A DNA stretch of 64,000 bases from UBA2266 sp964406945 (GTDB lineage Bacteria > Planctomycetota > Phycisphaerae > Sedimentisphaerales > Anaerobacaceae): positions 21,031 through 85,030 of the forward strand of contig CAYOTO010000011.1 in assembly GCA_964406945.1 (NCBI GenBank), written 5' to 3'. A program made the position numbers and the translations under genes. Below the pieces are notes generated by a model, which had not been told where the DNA came from, made no database searches, and worked only from the letters and a program-made list of their open reading frames with translations. This document shows positions 34,992 to 42,997 of this stretch, one piece after another (positions within the stretch are counted from its first letter, which is position 1; each line of letters opens with the position of its first letter).

Positions 34992-35390
34992 ATGAAGAAA
35001 GCTACAATAGTCAAGGTAGTTATCGGGGTGGTCGTTATCGGCTCGGCCCTTTCATATTTCGTCTTCCAGGCGATGAAATCCTCCTGGTCTTACTATTACT
35101 CGGTGGACGAATTCGCGGAAAAGCGGGATGTGGCGATGGATTATTCGCTGCGTCTTGCGGGAACGGTCAAGGCCGGCTCGGTAGCGCGGGATCTGCAGGA
35201 GGTTAAGCTGAATTTCGTACTGGCCGGGGAGGAATCGCAGGTTCCGGTTCAGTATGCCGGGGTGGTTCCGGACAATTTCTCCGAGGGCAGAGAGGTTCTG
35301 GTTGATGGGCGAATAACTCCCGCCGGCGTGTTCGAAGCCGACACAGTCATCACCAAGTGTGAATCCAAATACAAGGCAAAATTAGAGTAG
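34992..35390 (+). CDS. ccmE: Cytochrome c maturation heme chaperone CcmE, CXXXY variant
   Basis: A 132-residue protein with an N-terminal membrane anchor (residues 7-25) and a periplasmic OB-like beta barrel. In classical CcmE the heme is bound covalently through the histidine of an HXXXY motif near the C-terminus. Here the segment reads T-K-C-E-S-K-Y, i.e. C-x3-Y with cysteine in place of histidine. That variant is known from archaea and Desulfovibrio, where it goes with Ccm systems lacking CcmH. Earlier family segments such as Y-Y-S-V-D-E-F and R-L-A-G-T-V-K-A-G-S-V are present. The first gene of the ccm operon; the ribosome site is weak. ccmF starts 3 bp after its stop. Confidence 0.9.
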   Translation: MKKATIVKVVIGVVVIGSALSYFVFQAMKSSWSYYYSVDEFAEKRDVAMDYSLRLAGTVKAGSVARDLQEVKLNFVLAGEESQVPVQYAGVVPDNFSEGREVLVDGRITPAGVFEADTVITKCESKYKAKLE

Positions 35391-35393
35391 AAC

Positions 35394-37400
35394 ATGTCGG
35401 ATTTAGGCCACTTCTGTCTGCTGCTGGGGTTGTTTCTGAGCGGCTACGCTCTTATTGTAGACGCTTTTGCCGCGGCGCGCAATCATTCGCAACTGGCCCG
35501 AAGCGGCCGTAACGCCACTTTCAGCGCTTTTGCGGTGCTGAGTGTGGCGATGGCGCTGCTGTGGGTTTTGCTGATTCGGAGCGATTTTTCGGTCAGTTAC
35601 GTCGCCGAACACACGTCGAAGGCACTGCCGCTGGCGTACAAGATCAGTGCGCTATGGGCGGGCGCATCGGGTTCGCTGCTGCTCTGGCTGTGGATGCAGG
35701 TGGGCCTTGTCGCTATTGCTTTCAGGAGCACCGATCCTGAGAAAAGGCAATTTGCCGCGGGAGCACGGTCGCTGGCCAACCTGGTGAGCGTTTACTTCAT
35801 ACTGGTGCTCATATTCGATAAGAACCCGTTCGAGTTGTCGACAACCGTTCCGGCGGACGGGGCGGGGCTCAATCCGCTGCTGCAGCATCCGGCGATGGCG
35901 CTGCATCCGCCGACGCTGTTCATAGGCTACGCGGCGTTCGCGGTGCCTTTTGCATGGGCGCTGGCGTCGATTCGCACCCACGGTCTGCGCGGCACAAAAA
36001 CACTTTTCTCGAAGATGCAGGGCTGGATTCTCCTGGCGTGGCTGTTTCTTACCATCGGAATCGTGTTGGGGGCCTGGTGGGCGTATGAAGAACTGGGCTG
36101 GGGCGGCTACTGGGCGTGGGACCCGGTTGAGAATGCCTCGCTTATGCCCTGGCTGACGGCTACGGCGCTGCTGCACTGCTCGCGAACGTTCCGACCGGAT
36201 ACCTCAATCGCAAAATGGCTGGTCGGGCTATCTATACTTACGTTCGGCATGTGTATTTTCGGTACTTTTCTGACCAGATACGGACTGGTCTCCAGTGTAC
36301 ACGCGTTCCCCGAACCGGGGCTCGGCATATTGTTCATGGTCTTGATCGTGAACATAATCGTGCTGGCGGGCGTTCTGTTCGGCCTGCATCTGGCCAATCG
36401 AAAGACTGTTCCGCAGGCGGTAAGTACGAAGGCACACCGATCAATCATAATCAACAACTATTTGATGCTGCTGCTGATGGTGGTGATATTCGTCGGTACG
36501 CTTTTCCCGTTTTTCAGTCAGCTTCTGGCCAAACGCCAGATACAGTTGCAGCCGGCGTATTTTACGAAGATAACCGCCCTGCCGGGGCTGGGTCTTCTTC
36601 TGCTGCTGGCTATCTGTCCGCATCTATTCAAGCGTGGTTTCAAGGCCCAGTGGCGGACAATCGGCGCAATCGCGGCTGTTGCGGTTGCGGTACTGGCATG
36701 GCTGGTGGTCGCCGTTTTGTCGCAACATATTGAAACGCTGGATGAGTTTCTACGAAATACGGGCATTATCATGGACAATCCTGGTTCGCAGGGGCTGGCG
36801 ATTGCGTGCGGGATAATCAGTCTGTTCGCTGTTGTTAACCTGATCGCGGATTTCGCCGGTCTCAAGAGGAGGCCCGGCCTGAGGTGGCTCGGCGCGCGTC
36901 TTGTTCATATCGGCGTGGTTCTGACGTTTATCGGAATTGCAGGTTCGGGCGGGTATGACGTCGAAGAGAATATAGCCCTGACGAAGGATCAGACCAAGAC
37001 TGTCGCGGGATATGACCTGACATTCGAAAGCCTGGAAGCGGACCACGGACATGAGAGCCCGGACGAAGAGGTTCATTCGACCACAGTGACAGCAAATATC
37101 ATCGCCCGCAAAGAGGGCGGGCCGGAAATCAAACTCGGGCCGGCGCTGGCTTTTTATACAGCAAGCGACAAACGCACCAGCGAAATTGCGGTAAGGCGGA
37201 CACTGGCGGGGGATTTGTATCTGGCGCTGACGGAAGTAGATCATCGCTCGGGGATGATAAACCTGATGGTGCTTATCAAGCCGCTGATCAACTGGATCTG
37301 GATCGGCGGCATTTTGGCGGTGTTGGGTACGGTGGCCGTGTTGATATCGCTGTTCGGCAGAACGACCGCCAGGGTTAAAACTGACGAGGATTCTAAATGA
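35394..37400 (+). CDS. ccmF: Heme lyase CcmF
   Basis: A 668-residue membrane protein with about 15 helices that attaches heme to apocytochrome CXXCH. It keeps the W-W-A-Y-E-E-L-G-W-G-G-Y-W-A-W-D-P-V-E-N-A-S signature (split here: W-G-G-Y-W-A-W-D-P near residue 244) and the histidines expected in the neighbouring loops (H-P-P-T-L near 171; S-V-H-A-F-P near 302). A C-terminal soluble domain of about 130 residues (T-V-A-G-Y-D-L-T-F-E-S near 540) precedes the last helix. Its stop overlaps a 35-codon frame by 4 bp. No ccmH or ccmI gene follows, as expected for the variant system. Confidence 0.95.
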   Translation: MSDLGHFCLLLGLFLSGYALIVDAFAAARNHSQLARSGRNATFSAFAVLSVAMALLWVLLIRSDFSVSYVAEHTSKALPLAYKISALWAGASGSLLLWLWMQVGLVAIAFRSTDPEKRQFAAGARSLANLVSVYFILVLIFDKNPFELSTTVPADGAGLNPLLQHPAMALHPPTLFIGYAAFAVPFAWALASIRTHGLRGTKTLFSKMQGWILLAWLFLTIGIVLGAWWAYEELGWGGYWAWDPVENASLMPWLTATALLHCSRTFRPDTSIAKWLVGLSILTFGMCIFGTFLTRYGLVSSVHAFPEPGLGILFMVLIVNIIVLAGVLFGLHLANRKTVPQAVSTKAHRSIIINNYLMLLLMVVIFVGTLFPFFSQLLAKRQIQLQPAYFTKITALPGLGLLLLLAICPHLFKRGFKAQWRTIGAIAAVAVAVLAWLVVAVLSQHIETLDEFLRNTGIIMDNPGSQGLAIACGIISLFAVVNLIADFAGLKRRPGLRWLGARLVHIGVVLTFIGIAGSGGYDVEENIALTKDQTKTVAGYDLTFESLEADHGHESPDEEVHSTTVTANIIARKEGGPEIKLGPALAFYTASDKRTSEIAVRRTLAGDLYLALTEVDHRSGMINLMVLIKPLINWIWIGGILAVLGTVAVLISLFGRTTARVKTDEDSK

Positions 37401-37504
37401 GCGTTCTGAAATGGATATTGCTTGCGATATGCGTAGCGGCCGTGGTATGGCCCCTGCTGGCTCCGCAGCCGGACGAACGGAAGGCCGTGAGGAAACGCAG
37501 ATGA
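37397..37504 (+). CDS. 35-residue single-helix membrane peptide
   Basis: A short frame whose ATG overlaps the ccmF stop (ATGA) and whose stop overlaps the start of the next gene (ATGA at 37501-37504). Tight coupling on both sides argues that it is translated. It has one membrane helix (V-L-K-W-I-L-L-A-I-C-V-A-A-V-V-W-P-L-L) and a strongly basic tail (R-K-A-V-R-K-R-R). It is not CcmD, which is present later in the operon. Its role is unknown; a small Ccm subunit is possible. Confidence 0.6.
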   Translation: MSVLKWILLAICVAAVVWPLLAPQPDERKAVRKRR

Positions 37505-38484
37505 GATACGTACTGGTTGCAATGTCGCTTCTGCTGGGCGTTTCGACTGTTACAGCGGCTCAGGCCTCTGACGGTGTCGGTGCATCGGCAGCGACGGTAA
37601 CTGTCCAGTTGGAGAAGGGCTCGGCCGGTGGAAAGTCCACCGAGGGCGATGCCGTCTATCTGGAGATTTACAGGGACCGTCAGAACATAAGAACTCTGCA
37701 GGCGGTTTCGGACGCCAACGGCACGGCCATTTTCCGGGATGTCCTAACGGGCAGCGGGCTTTTCGCGATTCCCCGGGCCAAGCACGGCGAAATGATGTTC
37801 GGCGGCCAGCCCGTGGCGCTTACGCCGGGGAAAACAGAAATCGTCGCCGGCGTGCAGGTATTCGATGTTTCCTATGACACATCGAGTCTTACGGCCAAGA
37901 CACACCATATAATCATCCGCTCGCGGGGGCCGACTCTGTACGTTACCGAGTACATACAACTGGTAAACGACTCGGACGTTGCGGTGAGCAGCTCCAAAAG
38001 AGACGCCGGGGGCCGGCCGAAAGTGCTCCAAATCGATCTGCCAAAAGGCTATGACAACCTCAAACCCACCGGATACCTGGAAGAGGGCGAACTGGTGCTC
38101 ACGGACACCGGGTTCTACGATACGATGGCGATGCCGCCGGGCGAATACCAGCTTCAGTTCTCATATATGCTCGATATAACGTCCAACGATATGGAAATAG
38201 CCAGGAATCTGACATTCCCGACGGCCGATCTTGTTGTCTTTTCGCAACTGGCCGAGGCGAAGCTTACCGGGTTCGGCCAGCAGGGCAGCGAAGTGATGGG
38301 CCAGAACGGCAAGCCCATGAAATACTACAAGAAGACCGATTTAGCTCGCGGCCAGGAAGTCGCATTCCGTATAGAGGGCTTCAATGTCAGAGGTTCGAAC
38401 TTGACAACCTGGCTGATATTGACTCTTGTATTCAGCGCCGTGCTGCTTCTGGCTCTCTCGAAGCTACGGACGGGCAAAGGCTGA
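37501..38484 (+). CDS. Unrecognised periplasmic protein with C-terminal membrane anchor in the ccm operon
   Basis: A 327-residue protein. Residues 1-22 are a signal peptide. The body to about 295 is beta-rich, with a V-T-V-Q-L-E-K-G start and a G-T-A-I-F-R-D-V-L-T-G-S segment near 80 that recalls carboxypeptidase-regulatory or Ig-like domains. A single helix at about 302-322 is followed by a short basic tail, so it should be anchored with its bulk in the periplasm. The mature protein has no cysteine, so it cannot replace the thiol-reducing CcmG/CcmH. It sits between ccmF and ccmA, where a substitute for the apocytochrome-handling CcmH/I would fit, but that is inference. The ATG at 37501 is fixed by overlap with the 35-codon frame. 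Confidence 0.75.
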   Translation: MRYVLVAMSLLLGVSTVTAAQASDGVGASAATVTVQLEKGSAGGKSTEGDAVYLEIYRDRQNIRTLQAVSDANGTAIFRDVLTGSGLFAIPRAKHGEMMFGGQPVALTPGKTEIVAGVQVFDVSYDTSSLTAKTHHIIIRSRGPTLYVTEYIQLVNDSDVAVSSSKRDAGGRPKVLQIDLPKGYDNLKPTGYLEEGELVLTDTGFYDTMAMPPGEYQLQFSYMLDITSNDMEIARNLTFPTADLVVFSQLAEAKLTGFGQQGSEVMGQNGKPMKYYKKTDLARGQEVAFRIEGFNVRGSNLTTWLILTLVFSAVLLLALSKLRTGKG

Positions 38485-38510
38485 TTGCAAAGTTACTGAG
38501 TTGCGGGCGC

Positions 38511-39251
38511 ATGCAGGAAAATCGACAAGACACCCAATCCAATTCGATGATATCGGTCAGGTCCGTAAGCAAGGCCTTTTCCTCTAGACCCGTACTTAAC
38601 GACGTAAACCTGGAAATAGCCGCAGGCCAGGCGGTGTGCCTGTGCGGTGTTAACGGGGCCGGCAAGAGCACCCTGATGCGGATAATTGCGGGTCTGCTGC
38701 AGCCGGATTCGGGAACGGTGCTTGTCAACTCTAATGACATTACGACCGAGCCGGAGAAATCCAAACCTCAACTGGGCGTCATAAGCCACAAGTCGATGGT
38801 CTACTCGGACCTGACGGTAACCGAGAATCTGACGTTTTTCGCCAATCTTTATGGTGTGCAGCGGCCCGATGAAAGAGTCAAAGAACTCATGGCGGACGTG
38901 GGCCTGACGCCGTACAGGTACGATCGGGCGTCGGCCCTTTCGCGCGGGCTGCTGCAGAGGCTTTCCATCTCGAGAGCGATGGTTCACAGGCCCACGGTGT
39001 TGCTGGCGGATGAGCCCTTCACGGGGCTGGACGCCCACGCATGCAGGCATTTGATCGAGGTACTGACGGGTTTCGCGGATGAGGGCGGGACGATACTGAT
39101 GACAACGCACGACGTGAGCATAGGCGTGCGGTGCTGCAGTCGGCTGGTGGTGCTGGATCAGAAGGATTTTATTTTCGACAGAAACTTAAGCGACGTGGAT
39201 GCCGTGGCGTTCAGTCAGGACTATCTGGAATACGCCAGGAGCGCTAATTGA
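38511..39251 (+). CDS. ccmA: Heme exporter ATPase CcmA
   Basis: A 246-residue ABC ATPase. Walker A is C-G-V-N-G-A-G-K-S-T near residue 47 and Walker B is V-L-L-A-D-E-P-F-T-G-L-D near 163. The signature is A-L-S-R-G-L-L-Q-R-L-S near 141, the L-S-x-G-x-x-Q-R form typical of CcmA. It energises release of heme-loaded CcmE from CcmC, together with CcmB. It is N-terminally about 12 residues longer than usual if the first ATG is used; an ATG at 38547 is the alternative. Its stop overlaps the ccmB start. Confidence 0.92.
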   Translation: MQENRQDTQSNSMISVRSVSKAFSSRPVLNDVNLEIAAGQAVCLCGVNGAGKSTLMRIIAGLLQPDSGTVLVNSNDITTEPEKSKPQLGVISHKSMVYSDLTVTENLTFFANLYGVQRPDERVKELMADVGLTPYRYDRASALSRGLLQRLSISRAMVHRPTVLLADEPFTGLDAHACRHLIEVLTGFADEGGTILMTTHDVSIGVRCCSRLVVLDQKDFIFDRNLSDVDAVAFSQDYLEYARSAN

Positions 39252-39961
39252 AGTATTTCTGGCTTAGTTTCAAAGCGGTCTTCCTCAAGGACATAGTCAT
39301 CGAATTGCGGGCCAGACAGGTTTTGCCGACGATGATTGTCCTTGGCATGCTAATCGTCTGGATTCTCCGCATAGCCGCCGAGGCCACGTCGGTTGAAGCG
39401 GCCGTAATCGGACCGGCGGCGCTGTGGATTGCGTTCCTGTTCTCGGGGCTGCTGGCGCAGGAGAGATCGTTCTCGACGGAGCAGCAGGATGACTGCATTT
39501 ACGGGCTGCTGCTGGCGCCGGTGGATGCCGGGACGATTTATCTTGCCAAGCTTCTGGTGAATATCGTGATGCTGTCGATATTCGAATTGATTATCGTGCC
39601 GGTGGTGATGGTGGCTTTCAAGCTGAGTCTGTCCGCCAATCCGCTGATGCTGGTGGCGGTGCTGCTTCTGGGCAATGTGGGAATCTCCAGCGTAGGGACG
39701 CTATTTTCGGCGATAGTGCAGCTTACGCGGACACGGGGGTCGCTTCTGAGCATTATGGTTCTGGTTATTCTGATGCCCATGATGGTGCCGGCCAATTTCG
39801 CTCTGCTGATGCTTTTCGGGGCGATACCGGAGGAACTTGCCGGTTCGGGCGCACTGGCGTTCGTGGGTTCGTTCCAGAGTGCGCTGGCGTATCTGGCTGT
39901 TTTCGACGCGGTGTTCGTGGTCACGAGCTGGCTGCTGTTCGGTGTGGCAATAAAGGAATAG
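39248..39961 (+). CDS. ccmB: Heme exporter membrane subunit CcmB
   Basis: A 237-residue membrane protein with six helices. It begins at a TTG that overlaps the ccmA stop (TTGA). The N-terminal F-K-A-V-F-L-K-D-I-V-I-E-L-R-A-R-Q segment matches the CcmB opening (L-x-R-D-L-x-x-E-x-R). E-R-S-F-S-T-E-Q-Q-D-D near 77 matches the cytoplasmic loop. It forms the CcmABCD complex with the genes around it. Confidence 0.92.
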   Translation: MKYFWLSFKAVFLKDIVIELRARQVLPTMIVLGMLIVWILRIAAEATSVEAAVIGPAALWIAFLFSGLLAQERSFSTEQQDDCIYGLLLAPVDAGTIYLAKLLVNIVMLSIFELIIVPVVMVAFKLSLSANPLMLVAVLLLGNVGISSVGTLFSAIVQLTRTRGSLLSIMVLVILMPMMVPANFALLMLFGAIPEELAGSGALAFVGSFQSALAYLAVFDAVFVVTSWLLFGVAIKE

Positions 39962-39966
39962 GATAT

Positions 39967-40962
39967 ATGAGACGAATACTTTTCTTTGCGGCGTTCGTAC
40001 TGCTGCTGGCAAATATGTGGATGGCCCTGACGGTCGGCAGAATCGCCGGGCCGACGGGCAGGATAGACACCGAGATTAGGGCGATCGACGATTACGACTG
40101 GATCGTGTTTACGCGGGCCGATTCGGTTGATCTTATTCTTTCCAGGCTTGGGGTTCTGGAGTTGTCGCCGGAGCATCTGGCCGCAGTAAAGATCGTAGCG
40201 GTCGAAGCGGAGGCGGTTCGGATACTGCAAGAGAAAGGGCTAGCGCCCGATTTAGAGGCCGAGCCGGCGACGATTGCCGGGGCGCTGACAACGTTCGAAG
40301 AAGCTGACGTTGCTGACACCAAAATTCTGGTCGTCGGGGAGATTGCCGGCAAAAACAAACTAATCGAAGGACTTGCGGCGGCGGGCGCTTCGGTGGTCAG
40401 GACGCTTATCGATTCTCCGGTGCGCAATATTCTCTACGCGCATGTGCCAAGCTCGATCTGCTCACTGCTGGCGTTTACAGTTCTACTGGTCGCATCGGTC
40501 GGCTATCTGGTAACGAGAAAGCCGGGCTGGGATCTGACGGCGGCGGCTTCGGCGGAGGTCGCCCTGGTCCTCGCTACGATTCTGAACGCGACCGGGATGA
40601 TTTTTTCGCGCGCCGAGTGGAACATCTGGTGGAGTCCGAGTCCCCGGCTGGTGTCGTCGGCGATTCTGTGGTTTCTGGCGGTGGTCTACATAATACTGCG
40701 GCACAGCATTTCCGGGTCGCATCATCACAGGGCGCGGGTTTGCGCGGTTTTCGGAATCATAGCGTTTCTCGATGTCCCGATGGTTTATATAAGTGCGAGA
40801 TTTATCAGCGATATTCATAAGCCAAATTTCACGCTGGAATCGCCGCCGCAGAAGATAGCGTTCGTGCTTGGCATTATCGGCACGATTATTCTTTCCTCAG
40901 CGCTTATCTGGCTGAAGACGGATATTCTGAAGGCAAAATCCAGACTCGAACAGTTAACCTGA
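39967..40962 (+). CDS. ccmC: CcmC heme-handling protein with an inserted HemD-like domain
   Basis: A 331-residue protein, against about 245 for E. coli CcmC. Residues 4-23 are the first helix. Residues about 43-146 are an insert that matches the inner domain of the HemD part of the cobA-hemD product here: 34 identities in about 103 ungapped positions by my count (D-W-I-x-F-T, S-R-L, L-I-x-G-L-x-x-A-G-A). Then canonical CcmC resumes: R-N-I-L-Y-A-H-V-P with the first heme histidine, A-A-A-S-A-E-V-A-L, a degenerate tryptophan motif W-N-I-W-W-S-P-S-P-R-L, and D-V-P-M-V-Y ... H-K-P with the second heme histidine. By normal CcmC topology the insert faces the periplasm. It lies 5 bp after ccmB and before ccmD. 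The insert could bind tetrapyrrole, or be only a structural spacer. Confidence 0.92.
   Translation: MRRILFFAAFVLLLANMWMALTVGRIAGPTGRIDTEIRAIDDYDWIVFTRADSVDLILSRLGVLELSPEHLAAVKIVAVEAEAVRILQEKGLAPDLEAEPATIAGALTTFEEADVADTKILVVGEIAGKNKLIEGLAAAGASVVRTLIDSPVRNILYAHVPSSICSLLAFTVLLVASVGYLVTRKPGWDLTAAASAEVALVLATILNATGMIFSRAEWNIWWSPSPRLVSSAILWFLAVVYIILRHSISGSHHHRARVCAVFGIIAFLDVPMVYISARFISDIHKPNFTLESPPQKIAFVLGIIGTIILSSALIWLKTDILKAKSRLEQLT
40093..40405 (+). other. HemD-like domain inside ccmC
   Basis: The segment coding for the insert described for ccmC. It corresponds to the contiguous inner alpha/beta domain of uroporphyrinogen-III synthase; the outer domain is missing. The T-S-x-N-G-V motif of HemD has become T-R-A-D-S-V, so synthase activity is not expected. 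Confidence 0.85.
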
Positions 40963-40983
40963 TTCCCGAGAGGAGTTGTAAAT

Positions 40984-41109
40984 ATGATGTATCTGGCGAT
41001 GGCATTCTCGGTTTTGTGGCTGAGCCATTTTGTTTATGTGGTTCTGCTGGACAGTCAGCTCAGGGACGTCAGACGCAGACTCGACGCCCGCACGGGCGGA
41101 CAGGATTAA
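40984..41109 (+). CDS. ccmD: Small heme exporter subunit CcmD
   Basis: A 41-residue peptide with AGGAG ahead of its ATG. It has one membrane helix (residues 3-22, with W-L-S-H-F-V-Y-V-V-L-L) and a charged tail with D-V-R-R-R-L-D-A-R. This is the CcmD pattern: a short helix with a conserved aromatic, then R-R-R-L. It holds CcmE to CcmC in the export complex. Position right after ccmC supports it. Confidence 0.8.
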   Translation: MMYLAMAFSVLWLSHFVYVVLLDSQLRDVRRRLDARTGGQD

Positions 41110-41290
41110 CCCTGGGGAAATTCATCTGCTGAGGACAGGATCCGCACTGGGTCCGAGAAAAACCTTACTGAACCGCCTAAAATCGCAGGGGGCTGCAAAT
41201 CCTTGCCCAATCTCCATCTGTGGCGCATAATCATGCGACGGCGCCGGTTATGTGCGCCGTGGTATAACTTGCCAAGATTGGAGACGATTT

Positions 41291-42973
41291 ATGTCGCTCG
41301 AATTATTGAAGTGCAAAACCGTGCTGGCGACGGTACTGGTTGCGGTTTCGACCGTGGGGCCGGCGAGCGGGGCCGAGTACTGCGACAACGCCGCTATCAG
41401 CGAAAAACTGCATGCCCTCGAAAAAAGTCACCCGAAGCTCGTTCGGGTCAGGCCTTTGGTAAAGCCGGATGAAGGAGATCCGCCGCTGCTGGTGACTCTG
41501 GGCAAGGCCAAGGACCTTCACAGACGGCCGGCGATACTGGTGGTCGCGGGGATCGAGGGCAATGATTTTACGGGGCCTGCTGTTGCGCTTTCGTGGATTG
41601 AGAGCCTGCTGAATCAACCGGAACCATTGGAAGAGACGACGATCTATGTGGTGCCCAGGCTCAATACACGGGCGGCGGCTCGTTTCTTTTCAGGGCCGAA
41701 ATTTGAGACTCCGCTGACGACGAAGCCGGTGGACGATGACCACGACGGCCGCAAGGATGAAGACGGACCGGAAGACCTTAACGGCGACGGTTTGATAACG
41801 ATGATGCGGGTCGGAGATGCCGAAGGCGGGTATATCATGGATCCGTGCGATGACCGCCTGATGCTGGAGGCGGACCACCTCGAGGGGGAAGCGGGCCGGT
41901 GGCTCGTGATGTCGGAGGGAATCGACAATGATAAGGACGAGCAGTTCAACGAGGACGGGCCGGGCGGGGTGAATTTGAATCGGAATTTCCCGTTCGATTA
42001 CGATTATTTCGGGGTTCATTCGGGTATTCATCAGGTGAGCGAGCCGCGGACAAGGGCTTTGGGGCGGTTCGTTGTGAAGCGGAGCAATATCGCCCTTGTG
42101 GTGACTTACGGCTTTGCCGACAATGTTATCGAGACGCCTGCGGCGGCAGAGCCTCCCGGGCGTCGAAAACCGCTGACCAAGATCGACAGCGAGGACATCG
42201 GCTACTTCGAGTCGCTTGGCGAATTATACCGCGAAAATCTGGGCCTTGAAAAGCAGATCGAGAGCGAACCGGCGCCGCCGGGGACATTCAGTCAGTGGAT
42301 GTATTTTCACAGGGGCCGGATGTCGCTGGCCGTGCGGCCGTTCAGTCCGAAGCTGGCGGTTGAGATGTTTGCAGTCGAGACGGATCCGAACCAGTCGCAA
42401 GTGGACGAAGCCGAGCGGGGCAAAGAGGCCAGACGCCAGCTCGAATGGTTCGAGCGGCATGCACCGGATGCGTTTGTAAAGTGGCGGGCGATAGAGCATC
42501 CCGACTTTCCGGGTCAAAAAGTGGAGGTGGGGGGCTACCGGCCGTTTGCGATGACGAATCCGCCGGAAAATTTGCTCGACGAGGTGGTATCGAAGCAGGT
42601 GGGCTTTCTGAACGCTCTTACGAACAAACTGGGGCGAATTGCAGTTCGCGAAATTGACGTGCGACACCTGGGCAAATCCGTTTTCGAGATAAAGATTGTT
42701 GTCGAGAACAACGGTTTTTTGCCGACGATGCTCAGCCACGGCGAAAGGAGCCGACAGATCGACCCGACCAGACTGGTTGTCGATCTGGAGGACAGCGCCT
42801 TCATAAGCGGGTCCCGGAGGACTTTTCTGCCTCCGATCCGCGGCAGTTCAAGCTCGACGGAGGTGCGTCTGGTGGTCAGGGCGGGAGGCAGGAAGCATAT
42901 CGATTTCGAAGTGGTCTCGCAGCTTGCGGGGATCGCCAGAGGCAGTATCGAATTAAAGCGTGACAAACAGTAG
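41291..42973 (+). CDS. M14-peptidase-like secreted protein, zinc ligands lost
   Basis: A 560-residue secreted protein with a signal peptide (cleavage near residue 27). The carboxypeptidase fold is recognisable, but the H-x-x-E zinc motif of M14 (G-N-I-H-G-N-E in the next gene) is G-I-E-G-N-D here, near residue 91. The third histidine (S-Y-H-N in the neighbour) is T-Y-G-F. The F-T-N-E-L catalytic-glutamate segment is missing. The N-L-N-R-N-F-P substrate-arginine motif is kept, and acidic calcium-type loops (D-D-D-H-D-G-R-K-D-E-D and D-L-N-G-D-G-L-I-T) are present. It is therefore probably a non-catalytic paralogue of the downstream gene, perhaps a binding partner. The start at 41291 has GGAG upstream. 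Confidence 0.82.
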   Translation: MSLELLKCKTVLATVLVAVSTVGPASGAEYCDNAAISEKLHALEKSHPKLVRVRPLVKPDEGDPPLLVTLGKAKDLHRRPAILVVAGIEGNDFTGPAVALSWIESLLNQPEPLEETTIYVVPRLNTRAAARFFSGPKFETPLTTKPVDDDHDGRKDEDGPEDLNGDGLITMMRVGDAEGGYIMDPCDDRLMLEADHLEGEAGRWLVMSEGIDNDKDEQFNEDGPGGVNLNRNFPFDYDYFGVHSGIHQVSEPRTRALGRFVVKRSNIALVVTYGFADNVIETPAAAEPPGRRKPLTKIDSEDIGYFESLGELYRENLGLEKQIESEPAPPGTFSQWMYFHRGRMSLAVRPFSPKLAVEMFAVETDPNQSQVDEAERGKEARRQLEWFERHAPDAFVKWRAIEHPDFPGQKVEVGGYRPFAMTNPPENLLDEVVSKQVGFLNALTNKLGRIAVREIDVRHLGKSVFEIKIVVENNGFLPTMLSHGERSRQIDPTRLVVDLEDSAFISGSRRTFLPPIRGSSSSTEVRLVVRAGGRKHIDFEVVSQLAGIARGSIELKRDKQ

Positions 42974-42997
42974 TCTCAAAAATAAAGGGACTTCAGC

